From NCBI RefSeq assembly GCF_021311115.1, contig NZ_JAJTNP010000004.1:248001-312000 (forward strand): a DNA stretch of 64,000 nt, in the 5' to 3' direction. The DNA comes from Chryseobacterium gwangjuense. GTDB taxonomy: Bacteria > Bacteroidota > Bacteroidia > Flavobacteriales > Weeksellaceae. Both the position numbers and the translations under genes were made by a program. The notes beneath the pieces are model-generated. The model did not search any database. It saw only the letters and a list, made by a program, of their open reading frames with translations, and was not told the DNA's origin. This document shows positions 8,887 to 16,693 of this stretch, piece by piece (the stretch's first letter is position 1; every line of letters begins with the position of its first letter).

Positions 8887-8926
8887 CGGCCGATAATCTA
8901 CCAAGATTGTCGGCTTTTTTGTTTTC
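8887..8926 (+). terminator. Intrinsic terminator of the small ORF unit, upstream of purM
   Basis: An 11-bp stem, GCCGATAATCT (8889-8899) with AGATTGTCGGC (8904-8914), has one G-U pair and an ACCA loop, and is followed by TTTTTTG and TTTT. It stands between the small ORF and purM. Confidence 0.85.
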
Positions 8927-8969
8927 TAAATTTGAATAAAAAGTTTGAAATAAATTTCTAAAAGTAGAC

Positions 8970-9962
8970 ATGAGCAACACTTACAAATCAGCAGGAGTAG
9001 ACAAAGAAGAAGGATACAAAACGGTTGACAAGATTAAAAAAGCTGTCGGCGAAACGCACAATTCAAATGTATTGAATCATTTGGGAAGTTTTGGAGCTTT
9101 CTACGAAATCGGAGGATACAAAAATCCTGTTTTGGTTTCAGGAACAGATGGAGTGGGAACGAAGCTTAAAGTAGCTTTAGACTCAAAAAAATATGATTCT
9201 ATTGGTGTCGATTGTTTCGCGATGTGTGCCAATGACATCCTTTGTCACGGTGCAAAACCATTATTTTTCCTGGATTACCTAGCTTGCGGAAAATTGGATT
9301 CTGAAATTGCTGCAGAAATCGTTTTAGGAATGGTGGAAGCTTGTAAAGACAACAACTGTGCATTAATTGGTGGTGAAACTGCTGAAATGCCAGGAATGTA
9401 TCAGCCTGGAGACTATGATGTAGCTGGGTTCTGCGTAGGAATTGTTGAAAAAGACCAGATTATCGACGGATCTAAAATTAAAGCAGGAGATAAAATTATT
9501 GCATTACCAAGTTCAGGTTTCCATTCAAACGGATTCTCTTTGGTAAGAAAAGTTTTCCCTGACTTCAACGAAGAGTTTGAAGGAAAACCTTTGTATGAAA
9601 CGCTTTTAGTTCCTACAAGATTATATTACAAAGATATTCATAAAGTACTTGCTGAGGTTGAAGTGGCAGGTATCGCACATATTACAGGTGGTGGATTGTA
9701 TGAAAACATCCCAAGAATTATCGGTGACGGATTATGTGCTTCTATTGATGCTTCAAAAATTCAAATTCCAAGCATTATGCTGGAGTTGGAAAAAAGAGGT
9801 GGAGTAGCTCGTGAAGAAATGTTCGGAACATTCAATATGGGTGTTGGAATGATCGTAGTGGTAGAAGCTGAGAAAGCTGAAAAAATACTAAGTCTCCTTG
9901 ATGACGCTTACGAAATCGGAGAAATCACAGAAGGAAGCGAGAAGATTGATTTGAAATTTTAA
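8970..9962 (+). CDS. purM: Phosphoribosylformylglycinamidine cyclo-ligase
   Basis: A 330-residue AIR synthetase, step five of IMP synthesis: FGAM + ATP to AIR + ADP + Pi. The ATP-site loop SGTDGVGTKLKVAL is at 57-70 and the signature ALIGGETAEMPGMY at 131-144. GFHSNGFSLVRKVF and HITGGGLYENIPR belong to the C-terminal AIRS domain. Full length for the family. First of a same-strand run purM-purN-purH-purD-guaA, although the gaps (75-232 bases) and internal promoter signals suggest more than one transcript. A possible -7 TAAATTTC at 8951 follows the small ORF terminator. Confidence 0.97.
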   Translation: MSNTYKSAGVDKEEGYKTVDKIKKAVGETHNSNVLNHLGSFGAFYEIGGYKNPVLVSGTDGVGTKLKVALDSKKYDSIGVDCFAMCANDILCHGAKPLFFLDYLACGKLDSEIAAEIVLGMVEACKDNNCALIGGETAEMPGMYQPGDYDVAGFCVGIVEKDQIIDGSKIKAGDKIIALPSSGFHSNGFSLVRKVFPDFNEEFEGKPLYETLLVPTRLYYKDIHKVLAEVEVAGIAHITGGGLYENIPRIIGDGLCASIDASKIQIPSIMLELEKRGGVAREEMFGTFNMGVGMIVVVEAEKAEKILSLLDDAYEIGEITEGSEKIDLKF

Positions 9963-10001
9963 ATAAATAGAATTTAGGATTAGAAATTTGGCTTAAGGTA
10001 G

Positions 10002-10034
10002 TCTAACTTCTAACTTCTAACTTCTAACTTCTAA
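10002..10034 (+). repeat. Tandem heptamer repeat (CTTCTAA)n
   Basis: Four perfect copies of CTTCTAA run from 10007 to 10034 after a partial copy at 10002. They end three bases before the purN start codon. Such pyrimidine-rich heptamers recur between genes in flavobacteria. Confidence 0.85.
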
Positions 10035-10037
10035 TTA

Positions 10038-10604
10038 ATGAAAAACTTAGTTATACTCGTTTCAGGTTCGGGAACCAATCTTCAAAGAATTATTGATACT
10101 ATTGATAACGGAGAAATCCAGAATGCAAAAGTATCTTTAGTAATTGCCGACAGAGAATGTTACGGACTTGAAAGAGCAAAAAATCATAATATTGAACACG
10201 TTCTGATTCCGAGAGGAAAAAATTTCAGCAGTGAATTGAGTAAAATGATCCCTGAAAATACAGATTTAATCGTATTGGCAGGATTTTTATCCATTCTAAA
10301 ACCTGAATTTTGTGAAAACTGGAATGGAAAAATAATCAATATTCATCCTGCTTTGCTTCCGAAATTCGGAGGTAAGGGAATGTGGGGAATGAATGTTCAC
10401 AATGCTGTTATTGAAGCTAAAGAAAAAGAAAGCGGGGCAACCGTACATTTTGTGACTTCAGGAATTGATGAGGGAGAAGCGATTCTTCAAAAATCATTCG
10501 AAGTAACAGAAAATGATACTCCCGAGACTGTAGCGGAAAAAGTTCATACCATAGAATATGAAATTTTCCCAAAAGCAATCAATAAAGTATTGAATAATAA
10601 TTAA
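10038..10604 (+). CDS. purN: Phosphoribosylglycinamide formyltransferase
   Basis: A 188-residue folate-dependent GAR transformylase, step three of IMP synthesis: GAR + 10-formyl-THF to FGAR + THF. The phosphate loop VSGSGTNLQRIID is at 8-20. Catalytic residues fit the family: N101 and H103 in INIHPALLPKFGG, and D144 in SGIDEGEAIL. The start ATG directly follows the CTTCTAA tandem repeat, which occupies the whole ribosome-entry region. Same strand as purM, 75 bases downstream, so probably co-transcribed. Followed by a second copy of the 65-base palindromic element. Confidence 0.96.
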   Translation: MKNLVILVSGSGTNLQRIIDTIDNGEIQNAKVSLVIADRECYGLERAKNHNIEHVLIPRGKNFSSELSKMIPENTDLIVLAGFLSILKPEFCENWNGKIINIHPALLPKFGGKGMWGMNVHNAVIEAKEKESGATVHFVTSGIDEGEAILQKSFEVTENDTPETVAEKVHTIEYEIFPKAINKVLNNN

Positions 10605-10624
10605 CAGCAATTATTAGCAATACA

Positions 10625-10689
10625 AAAATTCCCATCCTTTGGAGGGGTGTCAAAATTCAGAAAAAATTTTGACGGGGTGGTTAAAAAAC
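10625..10689 (+). repeat. Dispersed palindromic element, copy 2
   Basis: Same architecture and orientation as the copy at 8061-8125. Its first hairpin is CCCATCC-ttt-GGAGGGG. Its second is GTCAAAATT-cagaaaa-AATTTTGAC with nine perfect pairs. Sequence differences mostly keep the stems paired. Confidence 0.85.
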
Positions 10690-10767
10690 AGATCACCTTT
10701 TTGGATTAAAAAACACATTTAGATTTTAAAATATTTCGAAAAAAAAGAAAAATCTAAGTAAAATAAA

Positions 10768-10836
10768 AGTAAACCGGAGGTGAAAGACCGGACTACAGTT
10801 TGAAATAGCTGTAAAAAGTAAAAAATCGAAAGTAAA
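10768..10836 (+). promoter_or_regulatory. Possible structured leader of purH
   Basis: Just before the purH start are two potential short hairpins: CCGG-aggtgaaaga-CCGG, then ACAG-tttgaaatag-CTGT (the right arm partly reuses the loop). AGTAAA-type repeats flank them on both sides. The GC-containing block contrasts with the A-rich surroundings. It does not match the ZTP, purine or other purine-linked riboswitches I know. Evidence is weak. Confidence 0.25.
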
Positions 10837-12354
10837 ATGAGCAAAAAGAGAGTTTTAATCAGTGTTTCTGACAAGAGCGGATTGATCGAATTCGCACAGT
10901 TTTTAGAAGCCCAAAATTATGAGTTGATCTCTACAGGAGGAACATTCAAACATTTGAAAGACGCTGGTTTAAATCCAATTCAGATTGATGAGGTTACCAA
11001 TTTCCCTGAGATGTTGGACGGAAGAGTGAAAACATTGCACCCGAAAGTTCACGGTGGATTGTTGGCAGTTCGTTCAAACGAAGAACACATGAAAACTGTT
11101 CAGGAGCACGGAATTGGTCTGATTGACATGGTGATTGTGAATCTTTATCCTTTTTTCGAAAATGTAAACAAAAACATTTCTCTTCACGAAAAGGTAGAAT
11201 TCATCGACATCGGTGGTCCTTCAATGCTTCGTTCTGCCGCTAAAAACTTTGATTCTGTAACGGTAATTACTGATGTTGAAGATTATACAGCAGTAAAAAT
11301 CGAAATGGAGCAAAACGGAGATACGTACATCGAAACTCGTAAAAGATTGGCAGGAAAAGTATTCAACCTTACTTCTGCTTATGATGCGGCAATCTCAAGA
11401 ATGCTTTTAGATGAAGAATATCCAACGTATTTAAGTGCTTCTTACAAAAAAGTAGCTGACCTAAGATACGGTGAAAACCCTCATCAAACGGCAGCTTATT
11501 ATACTTCTACTTTCGAAAACGGTGCCATGAAAGATTTTGAACAATTGGGAGGTAAAGAATTGTCTTTCAATAATCTTCGTGATATGGACCTTTGCTGGAA
11601 AGTGGTTACAGAATTTAAAGAAGAAATGGCTTGTTGTGCGGTAAAACACTCTACACCTTGTGGAGTTGCGATCGGAACTTCAGCGTTGGAAACGTATCAG
11701 AAAACTTTCGAATGTGACCCAGTTTCAATCTTTGGTGGAATTGTGGCGATGAACTACAAAATCGACGCAGCAACAGCGGAAGAATTAAACAAAACATTCC
11801 TTGAAATCGTAATGGCTCCTGAATTTGATGAAGAAGCCCTTGAAGTTTTAAGAAAAAAGAAGAATCTAAGAATTATAAAAATCGTAAACCTAGTTTCTGA
11901 CAAGCAGACTTGGGTGAAGGTTGATGGAGGAATATTAGTTCAGGACAACGACAGCATCTTCTCAGATGATATTAAAGTAGTTACTGAAACTCAGCCTACA
12001 GAAGAGCAGAGAAAAGCATTATTATTCTCTCAGAGAGTCGTAAAATATGTTAAATCAAATGCGATCGTAGTTTCAAACGGAATTCAGGCTTTCGGAATCG
12101 GAGGTGGACAGGTAAACAGAATCTGGGCAACTCAACAGGCGATTGAAAGAGCTAAAGAAAAATTCTCAGGAGACTTAGTATTGGCTTCTGATGCATTTTT
12201 CCCTTTCCGTGACGTAGTAGATTTTTGCGCTCAGGAAGGAATTACGGCGATTATTCAGCCAGGAGGAAGTGTAAAAGACCAAGACAGCATCGAAGCGGCT
12301 AACGAGCACAAAATTCCGATGATGTTTACTGGTGTTAGACATTTTTTCCATTAA
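10837..12354 (+). CDS. purH: Bifunctional AICAR transformylase/IMP cyclohydrolase
   Basis: A 505-residue enzyme for the last two steps of IMP synthesis: AICAR + 10-formyl-THF to FAICAR, then ring closure to IMP. The N-terminal MGS-like cyclohydrolase domain (about 1-150) shows [15 protein letters not shown] and [16 protein letters not shown]. The C-terminal transformylase contains [11 protein letters not shown] and the Lys-His pair in [11 protein letters not shown]. It ends in the usual [11 protein letters not shown]. Slightly shorter than the E. coli enzyme but complete. The 232-base gap before it contains the palindromic element and a possible leader. Confidence 0.97.
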   Translation: MSKKRVLISVSDKSGLIEFAQFLEAQNYELISTGGTFKHLKDAGLNPIQIDEVTNFPEMLDGRVKTLHPKVHGGLLAVRSNEEHMKTVQEHGIGLIDMVIVNLYPFFENVNKNISLHEKVEFIDIGGPSMLRSAAKNFDSVTVITDVEDYTAVKIEMEQNGDTYIETRKRLAGKVFNLTSAYDAAISRMLLDEEYPTYLSASYKKVADLRYGENPHQTAAYYTSTFENGAMKDFEQLGGKELSFNNLRDMDLCWKVVTEFKEEMACCAVKHSTPCGVAIGTSALETYQKTFECDPVSIFGGIVAMNYKIDAATAEELNKTFLEIVMAPEFDEEALEVLRKKKNLRIIKIVNLVSDKQTWVKVDGGILVQDNDSIFSDDIKVVTETQPTEEQRKALLFSQRVVKYVKSNAIVVSNGIQAFGIGGGQVNRIWATQQAIERAKEKFSGDLVLASDAFFPFRDVVDFCAQEGITAIIQPGGSVKDQDSIEAANEHKIPMMFTGVRHFFH

Positions 12355-12384
12355 TTAAAATAGAATTAAAAAATAGTTTTGAGA

Positions 12385-12416
12385 TTGTATTTATAGCATT
12401 CAAAATTATATATTTG
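12385..12416 (+). promoter_or_regulatory. Promoter of purD
   Basis: TTG at 12385-12387 and TATATTTG at 12409-12416 are separated by 21 bases. The -7 element lies 28 bases before the purD start. This indicates purD can be transcribed separately from purH. Confidence 0.6.
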
Positions 12417-12444
12417 TACAATAAGACTAGATAATAAATAAAGT

Positions 12445-13683
12445 ATGAGAATATTAATCATAGGTGAAGGTGGAAGAGAATCTGCTTTGGCAGCAAAACT
12501 TCAGAAAGACTCTAGAGTTACTAAAATGTTTTTTGCCAACGGAAACGCTACTACCGATGCAATAGGGAAAAATGTTCATTTATCAGAGATTAAAGAACTT
12601 AGAGATTTTGCGATCAAAGAAAAAGTAGACTTAACGATTGTAGGTCCTGAAGCACCTCTTGTTGCAGGTCTGAAGGATGAGTTTAAGAAACATGATCTTA
12701 AAGTTTTCGGTCCTACTCAGAAAGTAGCAAGCTTAGAAGGAAGTAAAGCTTTCTCTAAGAAATTTATGCAGACCTATGATATCAAAACAGCAAAAGCTGT
12801 CGTATTTGATGCTTATAACGATGCTAAAGAATATATTCAGACACAGCAATATCCATTAGTTGTTAAAGCAAGCGGTCTTGCAGGAGGTAAAGGAGTGGTA
12901 ATCTGCGAAACATTGGAAGAAGCTGAAGCTACGATTCATGATTTTATGATCAGAAGAGTATTTGGAGATGCAGGTATCCGTATCGTTATCGAAGAATATT
13001 TACAAGGTTTTGAAGCTTCAATCATTGCTTTCTCAAACGGTGAAAAACTATTCCCTTGTATCGCTGCTAAAGATTATAAAAGAGCTGGAAAAGGAGATAC
13101 AGGTCCAAACACAGGAGGTATGGGAACGGTAGCGCCAAGCCCTGAATTTACTCAGGAGCACTATGCTGATTTTGAAAAAAATATTCTTGAACCAACTCTA
13201 AAAGGTCTTAAAGGAGAAGGTTTCGGTTTTAAAGGAATCATTTTCTTCGGATTAATGGTGACTAAAAACGGTGCTTACTTACTTGAATACAACATGAGAT
13301 TCGGAGATCCTGAAACTCAGGTATTGATGGCTCTTATGGAAAACAATCTTCTGGATGTAATCAATGATTGTATGGACGGAAAAGACATCGAGCTTAGATT
13401 TAAAGATGAAAAAGCAGTTTGTCTTGTAATGTGTTCAGGAGGTTACCCAAGAAACTTTGAAACAGGATTTGAAATCGTAGGAGAAGACAAAGTGAAACAC
13501 AGTCAGCTTTTATATGCAGGAGCAATTAAAAAAGGCGATGCAGTTGTTTCTAACGGAGGTAGAGTTCTGAATATCGTAGCTACCGGAGCGACTTACGAAG
13601 ATGCTCGCAAGAAAGTTTACGAAGATGCAAGTCATGTACATTTCGATTACGGCTTCTACAGAGAAGACATCGGAAAGTTCTAA
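12445..13683 (+). CDS. purD: Phosphoribosylamine--glycine ligase
   Basis: A 412-residue ATP-grasp enzyme (GAR synthetase), step two of IMP synthesis: phosphoribosylamine + glycine + ATP to GAR. The N-terminal Rossmann-like part shows IIGEGGRESALAAKL (4-18). The ATP-grasp core includes LVVKASGLAGGKGVVI, PNTGGMGTVAPSP and LEYNMRFGDPETQVLM. The C-terminal GARS_C domain follows. Full length. The -7 box at 12409 gives it its own promoter, and a terminator follows at 13694. Confidence 0.97.
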   Translation: MRILIIGEGGRESALAAKLQKDSRVTKMFFANGNATTDAIGKNVHLSEIKELRDFAIKEKVDLTIVGPEAPLVAGLKDEFKKHDLKVFGPTQKVASLEGSKAFSKKFMQTYDIKTAKAVVFDAYNDAKEYIQTQQYPLVVKASGLAGGKGVVICETLEEAEATIHDFMIRRVFGDAGIRIVIEEYLQGFEASIIAFSNGEKLFPCIAAKDYKRAGKGDTGPNTGGMGTVAPSPEFTQEHYADFEKNILEPTLKGLKGEGFGFKGIIFFGLMVTKNGAYLLEYNMRFGDPETQVLMALMENNLLDVINDCMDGKDIELRFKDEKAVCLVMCSGGYPRNFETGFEIVGEDKVKHSQLLYAGAIKKGDAVVSNGGRVLNIVATGATYEDARKKVYEDASHVHFDYGFYREDIGKF

Positions 13684-13693
13684 ATAAAAAATC

Positions 13694-13726
13694 AAAAAAG
13701 ATTTGGAGAAATCCAGGTCTTTTTTT
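13694..13726 (+). terminator. Probable terminator after purD
   Basis: An imperfect stem pairs AAAAAAGA..TGG with TCCA..TCTTTTTTT around an AGAAA loop, ending in seven T. Weaker than the other terminators in the window. Confidence 0.55.
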
Positions 13727-13741
13727 GTAAAGAATTTAATA

Positions 13742-13819
13742 GCAGTAAGTTTTAAGCTATAGGCGATAAGCTTTAAAACTCACAAACAACCTACTGCTTA
13801 AAGCCTATAGCCTAAAGCA
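13742..13819. repeat. Palindromic intergenic repeat between purD and guaA
   Basis: The left side reads GCAGTAAGTTTTAAGCTATAGG and the right side ACTGCTTAAAGCCTATAGCC. The two are imperfect reverse complements, with internal AAGCTATAGGCGATAAGCTT forming a smaller palindrome. It is non-coding and resembles dispersed repeats of this group. Confidence 0.7.
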
Positions 13820-13835
13820 TTAATAAAATTTAAAA

Positions 13836-15365
13836 ATGAACAACGGTATTATCATATTAGATTTCGGATCACAGTATAACCAGCTTATCGGAAGAAGAAT
13901 CCGTGAGATGGGAGTATATTCTGAAATTTTACCTTTCAATACACCATTAGCAACTCTTTTAGAAAAGCAACCAAGAGGAATTATCCTTTCAGGAGGACCA
14001 AGTTCTGTAAACGCAGAAAATGCTCACTTAGTTGAAAAAGAATTATATGAGCAAGGAATTCCTGTTTTAGGAATTTGCTACGGGATGCAGCTTACTGCAC
14101 ATCTTTTAGGAGGAAAAGTTCATAAAGGAGTAAAAGGTGAATACGGAAAAGCTCATTTAGAGATCGTAAAAGAATCTTCTTTATTAAAAGGAGTTTCCAA
14201 CAATTCCGTAGTTTGGATGAGCCACTTTGACGAGGTTGGACAATTGCCTGCAGGTTTTGAATTAAATGCAACATCTGGAGTAATTGCTTCAATGTCAAAT
14301 GAAGATAAAAAAATCTATTGCGTACAGTTTCACCCGGAAGTTTCTCACACAGAAGAAGGAGGGAAAATGTTAGAAAATTTCGTTTTCGGAATCTGTAATG
14401 CAGAAAAGAACTGGAAACTGACCAATTATATTGAAAAAACAGTTGAAGAAATCCGTGAAAAAGTAGGAGATCAAAAAGTGATCTTAGGACTTTCAGGAGG
14501 AGTAGACTCTTCTGTAGCGGCAGTTTTGATTCATAAAGCAATCGGAGATCAATTGACTTGTATCTTTGTTGATACTGGTTTATTGAGAAAAGATGAAGGC
14601 AAAAAAGTAATGGATAACTATGGAGAACACTTCCATATGAACATTAAAATGGTAGATGCATCTGAAAGATTCCTATCAAAATTAGCCGGAGTTGATGATC
14701 CTGAAGCAAAAAGAAAGATCATCGGAAACGAATTTATCCACGTTTTTGATGAAGAATCTCATAAAATTGAAGGGGCAAAATTCTTAGCTCAAGGAACAAT
14801 TTATCCTGATGTAATTGAAAGTCAGTCTGTAAACGGACCTTCTGCGGTAATTAAATCTCACCACAATGTTGGTGGACTTCCTGAAGATATGGAATTTGAA
14901 TTGCTTGAGCCTTTAAGAGAACTATTCAAAGATGAAGTAAGAAAAGTAGGAGAAGAACTGGGAATTCCTCATCATTTGGTTCACAGACATCCTTTCCCTG
15001 GTCCTGGTTTAGGAATCAGAATTTTAGGTGCTGTAGATGCTGAAAAAGTAAGAATTTTACAAGAAGCTGATGATATTTTCATCGAAGAATTGTACAAAAA
15101 CGACTTGTATGAAAAAGTTTCTCAGGCTTTCGTAGTACTTCTTCCGGTAAAATCTGTAGGAGTAATGGGAGATGAAAGAACATACGAATATACAGCAGTC
15201 GTTCGTTCTGCAAATACCATCGACTTTATGACGGCAACATGGAGCAGACTTCCTTACGAGTTTTTAGATACAGTTTCAAGCAGAATCATCAACGAAGTAA
15301 GAGGAATCAACAGAGTAGCTTACGATATTTCAAGCAAACCGCCTGCAACGATCGAGTGGGAATAA
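13836..15365 (+). CDS. guaA: GMP synthase (glutamine-hydrolysing)
   Basis: A 509-residue enzyme: XMP + glutamine + ATP to GMP. The N-terminal class I glutamine amidotransferase has nucleophile C81 (GICYGMQ) and H166/E168 (QFHPEVSHT). The ATP pyrophosphatase P-loop SGGVDSS is at 220-226. The C-terminal dimerisation/XMP-binding domain ends in KPPATIEWE, as expected. Full length. It is the final gene of the purine run and has a UUCG-loop terminator immediately after it. Confidence 0.98.
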   Translation: MNNGIIILDFGSQYNQLIGRRIREMGVYSEILPFNTPLATLLEKQPRGIILSGGPSSVNAENAHLVEKELYEQGIPVLGICYGMQLTAHLLGGKVHKGVKGEYGKAHLEIVKESSLLKGVSNNSVVWMSHFDEVGQLPAGFELNATSGVIASMSNEDKKIYCVQFHPEVSHTEEGGKMLENFVFGICNAEKNWKLTNYIEKTVEEIREKVGDQKVILGLSGGVDSSVAAVLIHKAIGDQLTCIFVDTGLLRKDEGKKVMDNYGEHFHMNIKMVDASERFLSKLAGVDDPEAKRKIIGNEFIHVFDEESHKIEGAKFLAQGTIYPDVIESQSVNGPSAVIKSHHNVGGLPEDMEFELLEPLRELFKDEVRKVGEELGIPHHLVHRHPFPGPGLGIRILGAVDAEKVRILQEADDIFIEELYKNDLYEKVSQAFVVLLPVKSVGVMGDERTYEYTAVVRSANTIDFMTATWSRLPYEFLDTVSSRIINEVRGINRVAYDISSKPPATIEWE

Positions 15366-15385
15366 TTTTTGACTTGAATTTAAAT

Positions 15386-15416
15386 ATAAATCCTGCCTTC
15401 GGGCGGGATTTTTTTG
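15386..15416 (+). terminator. Terminator of guaA
   Basis: The stem AAATCCTGCC (15388-15397) with GGCGGGATTT (15402-15411) is closed by a stable TTCG tetraloop and followed by a T run. The pheA -7 box starts 13 bases later. Confidence 0.9.
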
Positions 15417-15428
15417 TTTAATATTTTC

Positions 15429-15436
15429 TACATTTG
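15429..15436 (+). promoter_or_regulatory. -7 element of pheA, abutting the start codon
   Basis: TACATTTG is followed by TTAT and then ATG 15441. Transcription would begin at or next to the start codon, suggesting a leaderless mRNA. The 15 bases from the box through ATG are identical to those at ppc (26610-26624). Confidence 0.65.
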
Positions 15437-15440
15437 TTAT

Positions 15441-16277
15441 ATGAAGATAGCATTTCTTGGTCCGCAGGCAAGTTTTACACAATTAGCGGCTTCACAGATA
15501 TTTCCGGAAGAAGAATTAATACCACAATCCAGTATTTTGGATTGTTTTAACGCCGTAATGAATAATGAGGTAGATAAAGCTGTTGTACCCCTTGAAAACT
15601 CGATAGAAGGAACTGTTTCCATGACGTTGGATTACCTGTATAATTTTGATGTTTTTATAGAAACGGAATTGGTAATGCCTATTGCCCATCATTTGATGGT
15701 ACATCCTGAAAATTCGGTGGTTAAAAAGATCATTTCTCATCCGCAGGCTTTGGCACAAACCTATCATTTTAGACATGAAAATTATCCCGGAATCCCATCT
15801 CAGGATTTTAATTCTACTGCTGCTTCTGCAAAACTGGTTTCTGAAAATCCGCATGAAAAGTGGGCTGCAGTAGCTAATCGTTCTGCGGCTAAATTGTATG
15901 GATTAAAGATTATTCACGAGAATATTCAGGATTTTGAACAAAATCATACCAAATTTGTGGTAATTTCTAAAAATAAAGAAAACTTAGATCTTACATTTCA
16001 AAAGAGTTCAGAAAAAACGTCTCTTATTATTACGCTTCCTGAAGATCACGCAGGAGGGCTGCATCAGGTACTTTCCGTGTTTGCATGGCGAAAAATGAAT
16101 CTTTCAAAAATTGAAAGCCGTACCCTGAAAACAGGATTGGGAAACTATTTTTTTTTCATCAATGTGGCCAGTGAATGGCATCCTTTATTATCTCAAAATG
16201 CGATTGATGAATTGATTGCTCTCAAAGCTAATGTAAAGTTTTTGGGACATTATAATGAGTATCTGTTTGTGGAATAA
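15441..16277 (+). CDS. pheA: Prephenate dehydratase
   Basis: A 278-residue monofunctional enzyme: prephenate to phenylpyruvate, in phenylalanine synthesis. The PDT domain starts MKIAFLGPQASFTQLAA and contains VPLENSIEGTVSMTLDYL and NHTKFVVISK. The C-terminal ACT regulatory domain (about 190-278) carries KIESRTLKTGLGNYFFFI, the ESRP-like phenylalanine-binding region. No chorismate mutase domain is fused. The start is set at 15441 rather than nine codons upstream because the -7 element occupies that stretch. Confidence 0.95.
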   Translation: MKIAFLGPQASFTQLAASQIFPEEELIPQSSILDCFNAVMNNEVDKAVVPLENSIEGTVSMTLDYLYNFDVFIETELVMPIAHHLMVHPENSVVKKIISHPQALAQTYHFRHENYPGIPSQDFNSTAASAKLVSENPHEKWAAVANRSAAKLYGLKIIHENIQDFEQNHTKFVVISKNKENLDLTFQKSSEKTSLIITLPEDHAGGLHQVLSVFAWRKMNLSKIESRTLKTGLGNYFFFINVASEWHPLLSQNAIDELIALKANVKFLGHYNEYLFVE

Positions 16278-16324
16278 TTATTGTCTTTATACAAGTAGAC
16301 AGGTAAAGTTTTGAGAGTATTTTT

Positions 16325-16633
16325 ATGATAGCCATTTTAAATATTAAAAATAAAGCGCTTCAAAGTGCAATTCTGACCATTGCATTTTATATTGCTTACT
16401 ACTTATTGAGCTTATTAGGAGAATATTTTGATAAAACAGGACCTTGTACACCCGGTCTTGGAATTTTACTTTTAATGTTTTTACCTATTGTAACACTTGC
16501 TTTGTTGATTGTTAATCTGATTAAATACTATTATTACCATGAAAAGCATTTGAAATACAGTATATTAATTCATGGTTTAGTACTTCTATCTTTATTATGT
16601 TTTTACATTTATATTTCAAAAGCTAAAATATAA
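16325..16633 (+). CDS. Small membrane protein of unknown function
   Basis: A 102-residue protein with three predicted membrane helices (about 13-31, 46-66 and 78-97) joined by short loops. The first loop holds a Cys (TGPCTPG), and the second is Tyr/Lys/His-rich (KYYYYHEKHLK). I recognise no family. It lies between pheA and the ABC1 kinase gene on the same strand, with gaps of 47 and 60 bases and no clear own promoter or terminator. Confidence 0.6.
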   Translation: MIAILNIKNKALQSAILTIAFYIAYYLLSLLGEYFDKTGPCTPGLGILLLMFLPIVTLALLIVNLIKYYYYHEKHLKYSILIHGLVLLSLLCFYIYISKAKI

Positions 16634-16693
16634 ATTACATACTTTATTTCCATTTTTTGAATACCTTAGACCAACCTATTTTTCAGAATAATT

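Noticed and set aside
10690-10836. ZTP or purine riboswitch upstream of purH
   Set aside because: Neither the ZTP conserved pseudoknot sequence nor the purine three-way junction core is present; only short hairpins are.
14092-14541. 149-codon Leu-rich antisense frame in guaA
   Set aside because: It is the antisense of a well-conserved gene and its Leu-rich composition is typical of a shadow frame.
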